From positions 16,122,453-16,186,452 of the forward strand of contig CM039502.1 of the NCBI GenBank assembly GCA_022432975.1: a stretch of DNA of 64,000 bases, given 5' to 3'. A program made the position numbers and the translations under genes. The stretch's first letter is position 1, and each line of letters opens with the position of its first letter. Below the pieces are notes generated by a model. It saw only the letters and a program-made list of their open reading frames with translations. It made no database searches and was not told the origin of the DNA. Positions 11,864 through 23,413 of the stretch are shown piece after piece. The stretch comes from Begonia masoniana. Taxonomy: Eukaryota; Streptophyta; Magnoliopsida; Cucurbitales; Begoniaceae.

Positions 11864-12284
11864 CGATGTCGCTCCAACAAATTTGAGGACAAATTTCTTT
11901 TCAGCTGGGGAGAATGATGTGGATCAAATCGCATTGGATTTTTTTGAGCAACAAGATCGAGCTTTGTGAAAGCCTGACTTTCGGAGCCCATAACTTTTAT
12001 CGTCATTTTTGCAATTATTTTTATTTCTTTTAATTCCGTTATTTATTTAATTTTCCTAAGACGATATAAATAGTTTCTTTTCTTTAGGGTTGAGGGAGTT
12101 TTTGAAATTGAATGAAAGTTTGCCTCTTTTCCAGTTTCTACTCTCTCTAGGGTTTGAGATTGATGCCTTTAATCTGGTAATCGTGCGCGATTCAACAGAT
12201 TTTAGAAGACAACTGCTGGTAATCGTGCGCGGTTCAACAGCTTTTGTGAGTTCCGATAATTTTTCTGCAATTTCCGCTGCATCA

Positions 12285-13239
12285 CTTACCTTGATTCACT
12301 CAATTTCGCGCAAACACTCCTCGATTTAGAACACAAACCTCAATTTGCATTGTTTTCTAGTCTTCTAAATCAATCGTGTTATCGAGTTTGTGTGAGAAAT
12401 AGTGATTTAAGATAACTAAAGTAGATTAAAATTAATATTACAAGCGAAAAACGAGAGCCAGTTGACAACTTTAATCAATGCATTGACCGTGTTGCCAACA
12501 ATCGAAAGTACAACGGCAATTTGGCTCAAAAAAATAATTTATGATACAAATTGTCCTCTATTCTATTCCCCAATTCATCTTCTTTCCAACTGCTAAAGCT
12601 TTCAAGCTTCCAATCGGTTTCTCTGGGATTACTCTCATCTGGGAGTACTTGAATATTGTTAGTTACTCTGCTACCGCGCCATTTTGCTTGCTGTCTCCTT
12701 TTTTCTTCAGATTTTGCTTATGGTGTTTTTATCTGAAATGATTCTCGTTCCCGACGTTCATCTTGCTGTCTTTGTGTTTTTTTGGGTCCTTTATTGTTTT
12801 TGTTGTAAGGGTTTACGTATTCCACATGCTTTGTGCTTCGTATGAAATCTCAAACATTCCAATGACGATCTCTTGTTTTTGAACTTTTCTTGTTGAACGT
12901 TTTAGAACTTACCTCGTTCGAGCTTTCTGCTGTAATTTGATGGCTATCCCATATTGCTGTTATATTTGTTCTTCATCGAATCCGGGTCTCAGATTATGAT
13001 TTTTTGTTCAATGACTAGATTCTTTATAAATCAAAGACCAGGGAAGCTAAAAATACAGCCAGTCTGTCACATTCTTTCGTTGAAATTGGTTGAGATTTTT
13101 TGGTTTGGGTTTTATTTTTCCCTCGTCATATTCTGCAGATCATTACTTTTTTTCCTTTTTAAATCTGAAAACATCGTTTTTAGTTGATTGAAGTTGTAAT
13201 GCTTAGCTTTTTTTTTTTTGTTGAATTGATTTCTTCAGA
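12285..13239 (+). other. 5' flank and likely 5' UTR intron of the GME pseudogene
   Basis: No protein-coding gene is seen. The stretch ends in a long T-rich tract and TTTCTTCAG immediately before the GME start codon, which looks like a splice acceptor of a 5' UTR intron. That would make the pseudogene an unprocessed duplicate rather than a retrocopy. Confidence 0.5.
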
Positions 13240-14272
13240 ATGGGGAGCACCAGTGAAAGCAACTATGGTGCATACACCTGCGAAGCATTGGAGAGGTCAG
13301 AGGGAGCCATACTGGCCAACAGAGAAGCTGAGAATTTCCATTACAGGAGCAGGAGGTTTCATTGCCTCCTGGGTCATGGATAGTTGCATGAAGGTCACTA
13401 ATGGAGCAACTTGGCGGCCGATATGGGCAGGATGGGGTTCGTTCAGTCCAATCATTCTGTGATTATGTTAAGAGATGTTAAACGAGCGAGCTGCTCGCCA
13501 GCTCGCTCGCTCGACTCGTTACTGTAGCGGGCCGAGCTTGGCTCGGCTCGCTACAGTAACGAGCGAGTTTGGCTCGAGTCACACAGGCGAGTCGAGCCGA
13601 GCTTGGACATCCCAGCTCGCGAGCCCGTGAATGACCGGGCTCGACGAGCCTGCTCGCGAGCCTGCTCGCGAGTTCGCCAGCCAGCTCGCGAGCTGGCTCG
13701 TCAACAGAAGCCAAGCTCGGGTCCTGCGGCGAGCGCTGAACCCTCTCCGACGCGGCGACGCCTAACCATCGATAATCTCTCACTCTTAGTCTTCGATATC
13801 TCGGTCAATCACTCAATCCCAATCTGATGCCCAGGTCGGGGCACTCTCCGGTGACTCTCCGACGCTCGACAGAAAACACGAATGCGATAAATCGAAACTA
13901 AATGTTGATTGAATTGATCGGCTCTGCCTCTGGCCGTATGACGTATGTTAAAATTTCGGGGAAGAAAGCTGAAAAGAAATGTGAATCACAATTCACAGCC
14001 ATCAGCTATCCTGCAAAATTGCAAATTGCAATTGTAACATTGTGATACAATATTAATATATTACAATAACAATTAACAAATACAATAACACAGAAACATG
14101 GCCTATTGATTGGCTATTTATGAGCGATTGATCGGCTCTTACTCGGTCAAAGATAGTTCAAAGTTAGTGTCGACACCTCTAATGTTAGGTCGACACTTAA
14201 AAAAATCACATTTTATTCAAGTATGTAGTGCTTGGGGTGATTACTCGCCCCACAGGGGCTAACAATCGCCCC

Positions 14273-14340
14273 GCACTGTTCACATGAACAGTGCAGTACT
14301 GTTCACGTGAACAGTAAAATTTACTGTTCACGTGAACAGT
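14273..14340. repeat. Triple palindrome with CACGTG core inside the hAT element
   Basis: Two perfect copies of ACTGTTCACGTGAACAGT (14299-14316 and 14323-14340) follow a near-perfect variant with a CACATG core (14273-14294). Each can form a hairpin and two contain a G-box CACGTG. They lie in the subterminal, non-coding part of the hAT element. Confidence 0.85.
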
Positions 14341-14545
14341 AAAATTTTATTAAAATTTTTTGTTAAAAGTTTTAATTAAATTTTAATAAGTTTTATATTA
14401 ATTTTTAAAAAGAAAAGTTTACACATTCTGAGTTCTTTTAAAAATTTATAGTATTTTCAAAGTATTTTTACGAACAGTCAAGTTAGTGACGTCTAAATTA
14501 CCGATGTAGATAATAGGTGAAATTCTACTTATTTGATGTTGAAAA

Positions 14546-15084
14546 ATGCTAGGCTATATTGGTAAATTATTTGTGTTTTTATTAGTGAGAAAACTCAAAA
14601 CACAAAGTATTAATATTGATAAATCTAGTTGCAATGTAGATAATATATTTCTTGATTTTTTAAAACTATTTTATGATACTATAAATGAATGTTCAGAAAT
14701 TTATTATCTCACTTATCATCTTGTTGTTCCAATTTTTATAAATTTAACGATTAATTTTGCACAATATCAACATATAGATAAATTTAGAGATATATTTAAT
14801 AAAATAAAAAAAAATTTAAAAAATATTGACTTGATATTCTTCTAATTTTTTGTTATGCAGGAGTATATCTCATTGTTAATAAAAATTTTAATCATTTACA
14901 AACTTCTTCTTTATTTTCTATGGATCAAATAATACATGAAATTACTAGTTTATATTTTTCTTATAAATCTAAATATTTTAATGTTAGTCATTCACGCGTT
15001 TCTTCACATGTTAGCTCAAGTAGTAGTGGTAGAAATATTGTATATTCACAATTTGTTATTTATGAAACATCGGATTTTGAATGA
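14546..15084 (+). pseudogene. hAT transposase fragment
   Basis: A 99-codon frame at 14546-14845 contains FLDFLKLFYDTINECSEIYY and TYHLVVPIFINLTI, followed by QYQHIDKFRDIFNKIKK. This resembles the RNase-H-fold region of plant hAT transposases (the DUF4413-type segment between the catalytic core and the C-terminal dimerisation domain). Weak coding similarity continues to about 15084, with SHVSSSSSGRNIVYSQFV and FVIYETSDFE before a TGA. The N-terminal BED finger and the hATC domain are not found, so this is a remnant; codon use is extremely AT-rich. The superfamily call is from recognition, not a search. Confidence 0.7.
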
Positions 15085-15602
15085 GAATAAGTGACTCTTT
15101 TCATCTCAAACTTTGAATGCTTGATCGATTTTTTACAATTCTTCTTTAATCAAATGTTAGTTCTCAAATTGATTTTCAATTTGGGTGGAGATTGAGACTC
15201 TAATTGTTGCCAAGTCCGTGGTTGCTCGGTGACTCTTATTCCTCACATTTTCTAAGACCTTAAAGAGGTAAGAAGAGTGGAGCCAACCAAGTCTTGTGCC
15301 GTTGTTAGTTTCTTAAAAAAATTATATTCACCATAAATTACAAATTTCACTTTACCCTATTTTGTATATATTTGTTTTCTTCTATTTTTTATAAGGGAAA
15401 AGTACCATTTAGACTCCAACGTATAGGGTCAGTGACCATTTGGTACCTAACGTTTGTTTTGTACCCAATCAAACTCTAACGTATAAAACGTTTGCAATTC
15501 AAACCCTGCCGTCAATTTTTCGATTAAAATTGACAGATGCCTTTTGAAAATTACTAAACTACCCCCTCACTCTCTCTAAAAATTAATATAATTACAAATT
15601 TA

Positions 15603-15985
15603 TTAGAATTTACGACCGCTCCGATGGGCAGTGATCGTGGGTTTCTGAGAAAGAAAAGGGTGTTTGAGCAGCTTCGACGCCGGCCATCTATCATACCCAG
15701 AATCTGGAGTGAAGCACTTTTTCAAGAAATCCTTTGCTTTCTGTGAGATATAATTTGGAATTTTGGGCATCTCAGAACTATATCCAATGTAATGTAACAC
15801 CTCTTGCTCGTCTTGATCCATGATCTCCGGTCCCCACGCTGGTTCTCCGGTCAGCATTTCCAGCACAGTGCACCCGAATGACCATATATCCACCGGCCAG
15901 AATGTTTTTTGGGTTTATGTCGCAGTGGGCGTAGCCATTCGTGTGCATATAATCCAGCCCTCGAGCTATGTCTCTGGCGAGAAAA
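15603..15985 (-). pseudogene. Captured MAPKKK-like kinase fragment, left arm
   Basis: On the minus strand the fragment shows ARDIARGLDYMHTNGYAHCD with the catalytic-loop residues altered to HCDINPKN. It then jumps straight to VDIWSFGCTVLEMLTGEPAW and the kinase C-lobe ending WPASKLLKHPFLSQ. Compared with the right arm, about 170 bp encoding the DFG and APE region are deleted. The inner 80 bp match the right arm only at roughly 80 percent, whereas the outer part is almost identical. It is not a functional kinase. Confidence 0.8.
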
Positions 15986-16624
15986 TCTACAACTTGCTCA
16001 CCAAATATTGCTCCGGCGGGAGTTTGCAAGATCGCATAAACAAATCGAAAAATGGGCTGCCGGAGGCGGAGGTGATAAACTACGCCGGAGGCGGACATTG
16101 CTCGAGGGCTGGACTACATGCATTCCAAAGGCTACGACCACTGCGACATAAAACCGGACAACATTCTACTTGTATCCGTAAAGCCATCCTCGTCGGAGAA
16201 ACAAAATTACGAGGCTAAGATTGCAGACTTTGGATTTTCCTTGATGCTGTTCGAGGGAGACGAGCACTGCACCGGAATCAGAGGGACGTTGGGGTACTTG
16301 GCGCCGGAGATGGTGAGGGATAGAGAAATAAACTGGCCGGTGGATATATGGTCATTCGGGTGCACTGTGCTGGAAATGCTGACCGGAGAACCAGCGTGGG
16401 GACCGGAGATCATGGATCAAGACGAGCAAGAGGTGTTACATTACATTGGATATAGTTCTGAGATGTCCAAAATTCCAAATTATATCTCACAGAAAGCAAA
16501 GGATTTCTTGAAAAAGTGCTTCACTCCAGATTCTGGGTATGATAGATGGCCGGCGTCGAAGCTGCTCGAAACACCCTTTTCTTTCTCAGAAACCCACGAT
16601 CACTGCCCATCGGAGCGGTCGTAA
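15985..16624 (+). pseudogene. Captured MAPKKK-like kinase fragment, central and right arm
   Basis: Read forward, kinase motifs follow in order: hinge region LTKYCSGGSLQDRINKSK (about 15992), DYMHSKGYDHCDIKPDN with an intact HCDIKPDN catalytic loop (about 16112-16162), AKIADFGFS (DFG, about 16216), GTLGYLAPEM (APE), then PVDIWSFGCTVLEMLTG and the C-lobe to WPASKLL. Motif style (HCDIKP, VDIWSFGCTVLEM) suggests a plant MAPKKK of the MEKK-like group. The N-lobe with the glycine loop and catalytic lysine is absent, and a frameshift near 16080-16100 breaks the hinge from the catalytic loop. It is a captured fragment, not a gene. Confidence 0.82.
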
Positions 16625-18404
16625 ATTCTAATAAATTTGTAATTATATTAATTTTAAGAGAGAGAGAGGGGGGTAGTTTAGTAATTTTAAAAAGACATCC
16701 GTCAATTTTAACCGAAAAATTGACGGTAGGGTTTGAATTGCAAAGGTTTTATACGTTAGGGTTTGATTGGGTACAAAACAAACGTTAGGTACCAAATGGT
16801 CACTGACCCCATACGTTGGAGTCTAAATGGTACTTTTCCCTTTTTATAATTAAATGTCATTTTTGTATTAATTAAAGATTTTCATTATTTACATTTTACA
16901 CGACTAAGTATTTATTATATTTCATCATTAATATAATACATATTTATTATAATTTTAATAAATAAAAGATTAATGAAATATATAATATATTTATATAAAA
17001 TAATTTTATTTATGTAAGTTTGGCTCGTTAAGCTCGGCTCGTTACGCTCGTTGGGCCAGCTCGGCTTGGCTCGTTAGGCTCGTGGCTCGCAAGCCGGCTC
17101 GAGTTGAAAATTTTTAGGGTCAGCTCGTTAGGCTCGGCTCGTTAAACTCGGCAGGCTCGTTTGGCTCGGCAGGCTCGATGAGCTGGGTCCGTCTCGGCTC
17201 GGCTCGGCTCGATGAGCTCGTTTAACATCTCTTATAACAACACAATGATCAGCTTTAACAAGCTCGAGGCTGCCAGGATCAATGGCGTTAAAAGGTTGAT
17301 TTTCCATTTTTATCAACGATAAGGCTTATGATGAGTTATTGCAAAGGTTTAATCTCCTTTTAAAAACCCTTGACTAAACAACTTATTTTTATTCTACTGC
17401 AGGTTTTTCTATGCTTCCAGTGCTTGCATTTATCCCGAATTTAAGCAGTTGCAGACTAATGTGAGCTTGAAAGAGGCAGATGTCTAGCCGGCCGAGGTAG
17501 TTTTTCTCAAAACTGTAATGATTATCGACAATGAAATTAATTTTGTGAAACATAAAATGAGCTTTTTTAAGATCATTTAGGAGAAGCTTGCTGCAGAGTT
17601 GTGCAAGCATTACACAAAAGATTTTGGAATCGAATGCCTAGTGGGAAGGTTCCATAATATTTACCGGTAAGGCAAAAAACCTCAACCGATAAATTCGAGA
17701 TGTGGGGAGATGAACTTCAGACCAGATATTTCACCTTCATTGATAAATGTTTAGAGGTGTTCTCAGGTAAGAAGAGATGATATAATATTTAGCCAAACAG
17801 CTGTAATTTTAAGAAAACATTTCTTGAAACGGCTAAAATTTTGGAATGATTTTGAAGTTTTTATTGACATTTTGAATCAACTTGGTTGTCTAGATTGATG
17901 AAATTAGACTTCCGTGATGAGATGGTTACCATGAATGAAATGGCTGAGATTGTTCTGAGCTTTGAAGGGCAAGAAACTTCCGATTCACCATATTCTGGGG
18001 CCAGAGGGCGTTTGCGGTCTGAACTCGGACAACACCCATATCAAAGAGAAACTCAGTTGGGCTCCGACGATGAAGTGGCAAGTAAACTAGAGCCTGATTT
18101 GGCTAAGAACAGATCTTCGAAATGTGTTTTCAAAAACTGTTTTTCAAAAACTGTTTTTCAAAAACTAGAGCCTGAATTACTAAAAACTGCTTTCAGTAAA
18201 TAATTCTTAATAACAAAATGTTGATCAAGGGCATTTTGGCTCTTTCAGGACGGTCTGAGATTTACATACTTCTGTACAAAAGAACAGATAGAGAAAGAAA
18301 AGGTACAAGGCGTTGACCTCACAATCTACAGGTCATCTAAAGCAGTCGGAACCCAAGCTCCGGTTCAACTCGAATCATTCCGGGATGCCGACAGCAAAAA
18401 ATAA

Positions 18405-18919
18405 ATGAAATTGCCTTCTTCAATCCCCAGAGCTATTTATCTCTCTTCTGCTGGGTAGTTCCTAAGTTGTGAGCTCAATCTATTCTCCTCGTGAATCAGA
18501 GATTTTACATTTTCTCTAGAATATGGTGTGTTATTGTTTCTTCAATTTGTGAATTTGAACTGGAATTTTTCGAGATGAGTAATAAAATCAATGAGCTATG
18601 CAATCCAATCTCTAATGTTTTGGTCAAAAACTCAACAATTACTTTTAAACAACACCATGAACTTTCAAATTTGAAGCTTCCATAGAATCCAGGATGAAAG
18701 ACCATAGCAATCGATGTCTCTCCACAACGTATAATGATCTGTCGTAAAGTCGAATTCCATAGTGGTATTCTTGTTCAATTTTTCTACCACAATCTTTTCT
18801 TAACAAGAAAACTAAAAAATCATTATAAGAGAGAGAGATAGAGACTTAACTCTCTGTAATAACTCTTCCCGTTCCCTTTTTCGATCATGTTTAAGGGTAC
18901 GGATATTCGTTTTAGAGGA
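18405..18919. other. Convergent spacer between the GME pseudogene and the PITH gene
   Basis: The spacer lies downstream of both genes and probably holds the 3' UTR of the PITH gene on the minus strand. It contains a GAGAGAGATAGAGA stretch near 18830. No other coding signal is seen. Confidence 0.5.
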
Positions 18920-21900
18920 TCAGTGATCTTCGATCTTTTTCAAGCCCTTCATATCAGTTGTCTCCACCCTGCATTACAAGTAAAGATCAACAAATTGTGA
19001 CAAAATACAGAAACCATGGCAGTAGAGCATTGATCTATCACCAGAAGCATGGATAAATTTCAATTCAACCAACAGATAAATTTGAACAAAGAAGATAAAT
19101 ATAAGCAGAATACAATTTTGGCGCTTACGTTGTGCCATAGAGAGCGATCTTTTGAACTTTCGTAATCTCCGCGTCGGTTTGATTATCCTCGATAAAAATC
19201 ATCAAGCTGATTCATATTGCCATCTTAAGACCAAATTCCACAATCAAACAGGAGAGATAAAAGGAAAGCATAAACAAATGATGTACCTTCTAACATTTTG
19301 AAACTTCACATACTTTACACTCACTGGTTTTCCCTGCAAGCAAAATAGAGATTCTCATACAAGAACTATCAATCCGAAAATATTTCTTCTTCGTTATGGG
19401 GAGCACTAGAACAACATTGCGAGTAATTAAAAACCCACCGAAAGATTATCAGGCGATAAGACAATTGTGTCGCTAGGAGGAAAGTCGCCGACATTACTGC
19501 AATTATTAAATGAACAAATGATCAAACACTCCAAATGGTATGTCAAATTAATCAACAAAAAAATTTACCTAAACCCCATATGCTCCTTGTTAGAGAAGAG
19601 TTTCACTGTCCTGGGACCTGTAGAACAATGTTATATTACGATCAGAAATTGATAAGCATTATTTTCACTGGACAGCAATTTTAAATACTTGTGTAATAAA
19701 CTGATTAGATAGATATATGGCATAAATAGAAATCTTTTTACCCCTTTTAGAAAAATTATTCACCTGATGTAGTGCAAGAAAAATACAAGTTACAAAAATA
19801 TAAGATATTAATTTCACCATTGCTAAATGGATTTAATTCTATGTTTTCTAGAATTTTTCGTATTAGTTTGGTTCTCTCTAATTAGAAAAAACTTGATTCA
19901 GACTAAGTGTATTCTTTAGCACTTTTTCGAGAGGGGTTCTTTCTCTCTTTCTCATAGCATAAACTGTTTCTTATAAAAATAAAATGAAAGCCTTAAATCA
20001 AGTTCCTGTGACATCCCAGATATTGCCCATCCTGTTTACAGAATTATATCGTACAAATAAAGATTTCACCATGGTTGAAAAATGAAATGTACAAAAGAAA
20101 AAAAAAAGTGAAAATGAATAGCCCAATAGTCGAGGAAAAAAATTCATCCTATCATTCATTACTAAATCATCTTCTCAAACGGTAATCGATAACTTTGGTG
20201 CTAGAAATATAATATATTCGGAAAAGAGAAAACAATGATAGAAACTTCAAACTTGAACTGCCAGATAGACCAGTTATAGCCAAACGCCCTTGCCAGTTTG
20301 AATTTCAACCATTTAAATGCCAATCTCCATTTTCTTAACATGTTCTAACCAGAAAATATCAAAAGCACAGGGACCAAAAAATCAATGTTCTTCTCAGTAT
20401 CCAAACATCAAACCTTAAAGACGACTAACTCCAGCTTAAATGAGGAAACATAGTAGCAGCCCTTTCAATCAAAATATTATGACAATAAAGTTTAGTTTCC
20501 AAAAATAATGAAAAAAAATGTTCTTTTCACACAGAAGAAGATCAATAATATATATATATATATATATATATCTATATCTATTCTACCATAGTTTCTAGGT
20601 GACTACTATTAAGTATTCTCCAGCCAATAATAACTGAGATTGGGTGGAGATGTCATAAACCATACAGTCGCAAAGAGACTGCAACATCGATTCAAAAATA
20701 AGATAGATTAAAAAAAGGAACAAGAACAAAAATTCACCTTGCTGGCCCCATAGATGCATAGTTCATATCATTGGATAAATAAGCTAACATGGGTGTAATT
20801 TTCAATCTTGATACGAGTGATGGTGCGAAGATGACATTATTTGATGTTTAAGAAGATTTATTAAACCATGCTAATATAGTTCTTTTTCCTTCTCCATATT
20901 TTTCCAATCAACAACAATTTATGTTCCCCAAAAAAGTTCCTTTTTAGTGTATGAGCAAGCAGAGGGTGAGCCGAAAAAACTGCAGATGTCTCCTAGAAGG
21001 AAGTGTAAATCTTCTGAAAGAAAACAGACTTCCCAATTGGTCAAATATAGGTCTCAATAATCCTCCATTCAGCCACCTCAAGGACTTGGCATAAACAACG
21101 CCACCAAAAATATAAAAAAAGCTAGAGCATCAAAATAAACAAATAAGAGCCCCATCCCAGCTAGTAGGGTAAATCAAGCACTCTGAATAGCCAACGTGAT
21201 GCCAAAATCAAATAAGTACTCTGAAAAAACAAGCACTCTAGAATTCATCAAACAACATTGTCAATATTTATAGGCAGTTGACATATATGTAATTTTTAAG
21301 ATAGTAAAATATCTGGCTGCATCGAGATGTATCAATGTTTGTCTTTAGAACAAGTAATAGATACCTTCCTCTTCAGATCCTTTGATGGAAATGGCATACA
21401 ATTTCACAACTTGGTTGAATGGAATGTATATCAAAAGTTGCTCGTCGGCATCACTCACGAGACTCAAACTTTCATCATCTCTACAACTCTGGTTGATAAA
21501 TAAATCAGTGAACACAACTTTTTTGGCATTCCAACAATCAATTATTGGTTCTACTACTTTTATTGATATACAACTCAGTAATATATTCGAAACATTTGTT
21601 AATTATTGTTTGATAAAATAAAAATGTAAGGATAACAAATCACAAAAAGAACACCTCAACAAGAAAATGCATAAAATGTACAGAAAATAAAATACTCAAA
21701 TTACACATAATATTTATAATTGCAAGTTTTTTCTTTTAACCGGATGTTCATGTCATCTTCTATACAACTGAACTAATTCTATATAGCCTGAAAGCTAACG
21801 AACAATTAAGCATCCAGTGACCTTGAGATGACTAGAAATAGGAAAGGAAATTTTGCCATTACATGATATAGCTCTAAGAGCACCCATAAAAACAGAACAA

Positions 21901-23413
21901 GTACTTGTTAACATTGTCCTCTCATAAAGTCTATTTGAAAAAAAAAATTAAAGATGTCTCAATGAAGTCTGAAAAATCTGAACTCTCATAAGAGTTTTTT
22001 CTTTTGTTGGAAACTAGTACAAGCATGCAGGGAATGTGAATCAATATTGATCTCCATGTTTTTGAGTATTTGGCAAGAGGGCAATGTTAGAGCTCATGTC
22101 AGTGTCAATAGGTATGCAAATAAAGATAGATTATGTTCATTCTTCAAATGAAGGAATTCCAATCGCTTGTTTTCACACTTTTCCCTTCTAAAATTTATGA
22201 TTCCAACACTATAGTTTGGCATTTCAAATCAAAGGTTCAATCACATGACACAAATAATTGTTAAGATTTTGGTCTCCTCACTAGTATAGATTCCATAAAA
22301 GATAGAAAAGAGTTTTTTTGGGTACCGAAAGTGATTCTACTCACAAAATAACCCAGAGTTAAATAATTGAAAAAGGATAGATCAATAACCTCAGCACCTA
22401 TTTGCACATTCTTTTATGCTATCAACCTACAAGCCTCATCAAAGAGTGTTATTACTATGTAACAACCCATCAATTACTAACCTTAATCTTTCTTTTTATA
22501 AAAAAAAAAAACATGTATATTGATAGAAAAAAATACAAAAAATAAAGGAGAATAACCCTACTAAAGAAAATGCAAAGAGAAACATTTAGTTTATAGCAAT
22601 TTTCCTCCAACTAAAGAGAACCAAATGAAAATGATAAATTCAAAAAACTTAGAATGATCTACTCGAGACTTGGACTAACCTCAATCTAACGACAGTTAAA
22701 TTAAACAGAAGGATCCATGATGCCTTCATTTCGAGTCACAATATAATGCACTTATATTGCAGGATAATGAAAAGAGCCAATCTATGCAATAAGAACATTT
22801 TCTTGTGATTGGAAACATCATAATGAACTTAGCAGACCTTTCCTGCTCAATCCTTCAGCAAATGCCACAGAAAAAATATATATAATATGCCAGCCAGAGC
22901 ACAACATTAGTTTTAAGAAAATTAAATGTCTATGTTCTCTTTCTTTTTGGCTATGAATAAAAGAAAAAAAATTATTCTAATCAGCCACAATGTCAATACT
23001 TGCAACAATCACATTGGCTAGGGTAGAACGCACACTCGAAAACCCATTTGCAAGTAAGCCTTAGCTAAGCAATGCGTTACAAATCAGATCGTTTTATACC
23101 TGACTTAGAGCATTATGAAGGGTATGGGCCGAGTTTTGGTTCAGGCATTCAACACTAGACCAGTTAATAAAATCCGAAAGATCAACCTGACAGCCACAAA
23201 AGAAGAGAAATCGGTCAGCTCAGAAGGTGGAGAAAATTAAAGGAAAAACAAAAGTGAGCACTGGGTTTTTTCCCATATCAAAAATCAAGAAACAAACTGA
23301 AAATTCTCGCAGAAAGTTCTCAACTCTTTCTTGGGAAACAAACAGACAGCTCGAACAATCAATATATCACTCACTTGGCTTCTATGGATTGCACTGGATG
23401 ATTCCACAGACAT
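18920..23413 (-). CDS. PITH domain-containing protein, eight exons, apparently intact
   Basis: The PITH domain is a jelly-roll fold known from thioredoxin-like proteins that associate with the proteasome. Exons on the minus strand: 23413-23375 ([13 protein letters not shown]), 23186-23100 ([17 protein letters not shown]), 21488-21365 ([20 protein letters not shown]), 19617-19569 ([15 protein letters not shown]), 19496-19439 ([18 protein letters not shown]), 19333-19287 ([14 protein letters not shown]), 19206-19129 ([20 protein letters not shown]), 18968-18920 ([15 protein letters not shown], stop TGA). Every junction has GT-AG borders and keeps phase; the total is 531 bp, 176 residues, the length I recall for the Arabidopsis homologue. 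I see no stop or frameshift. The two largest introns (21489-23099 and 19618-21364) are 1.6-1.7 kb. This is the best candidate for a working host gene in the window. Confidence 0.93.
20547..20571. repeat. (AT)n microsatellite in a PITH intron
   Basis: A run of alternating AT dinucleotides lies in the intron between exons 3 and 4 of the PITH gene. Likely length-polymorphic. Confidence 0.9.

Larger units (their letters stand above)
10446..12284 (+). mobile_element. Non-autonomous mini Ty3/gypsy element, complete with TSD
   Basis: Two 370-bp LTRs (10446-10815 and 11915-12284) start TGATGTGG, end TGCATCA and differ at only about two positions. The whole is flanked by the perfect five-base duplication CTTAC (10441-10445 and 12285-12289). 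A tRNA-iMet primer site TGGTATCAGAGCC follows the left LTR (10818-10830) and a purine tract with GGGGAGAA precedes the right LTR. The 1.1-kb interior keeps only gag and protease remnants. At 1839 bp the element is far too short to be autonomous, and its LTR identity points to a recent insertion. Confidence 0.93.
15395..16840 (+). mobile_element. Pack-MULE with inverted kinase capture, nested in the hAT element
   Basis: Terminal inverted repeats begin GGGAAAAGTACCATTTAGAC at 15395 and mirror at 16840. The element is flanked by the perfect nine-base duplication TTTTTATAA (15386-15394 and 16841-16849), diagnostic of Mutator-like elements. The arms (15395-15901 and 16333-16840) are about 507 bp each and nearly identical, and include the C-terminal part of a captured protein kinase. 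There is no transposase, so it depends on an autonomous MULE. Confidence 0.92.
13471..17232 (+). mobile_element. hAT-type DNA transposon inserted in the GME pseudogene
   Basis: The termini are perfect 17-base inverted repeats, AGAGATGTTAAACGAGC at 13471-13487 and its complement at 17216-17232. Both ends are followed inward by dense CGAGC/GCTCG subterminal repeats (13488-13720 and 17020-17215), a layout seen in plant hAT families. Between them is a hAT transposase remnant. The flanks are …GATTATGTTA and TATAACAACA of the GME exon. A clear eight-base duplication expected for hAT is not visible, only TA/TTA, so the superfamily call rests mainly on the transposase fragment. A Pack-MULE (15395-16840) is nested inside. 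Confidence 0.8.
13240..18404 (+). pseudogene. GME: GDP-mannose 3,5-epimerase (GME) pseudogene, interrupted by a hAT element
   Basis: GME converts GDP-D-mannose to GDP-L-galactose for ascorbate and cell-wall synthesis. Recognisable pieces occur in order: MGSTSESNYGAYTCEALER at 13240, the Rossmann motif ISITGAGGFIAS near 13340, IQSNHSVIM at about 13445, then, after the hAT insertion, NNTMISFN (17238), FFYASSACIYPEFKQL (17403-17496), ELCKHYTKDFGIEC (17580-17667), KFEMWGDELQTRYFTFID (17686-17766), MVTMNEMAEIVLSFEG (about 17895-18085), and the C-terminus EKVQGVDLTIYRSSKAVGTQ ending at TAA 18402-18404. It keeps intron positions but has internal deletions (about 40 codons after GFIAS), frameshifts near codon 20, and a TAG replacing the conserved Trp in DAWPAE. 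It cannot encode an active enzyme. Confidence 0.93.

Noticed and set aside
13478..13827. ORFs of 74-101 codons in GCTCG-rich DNA
   Set aside because: Product of the hAT subterminal CGAGC repeats; no domain.
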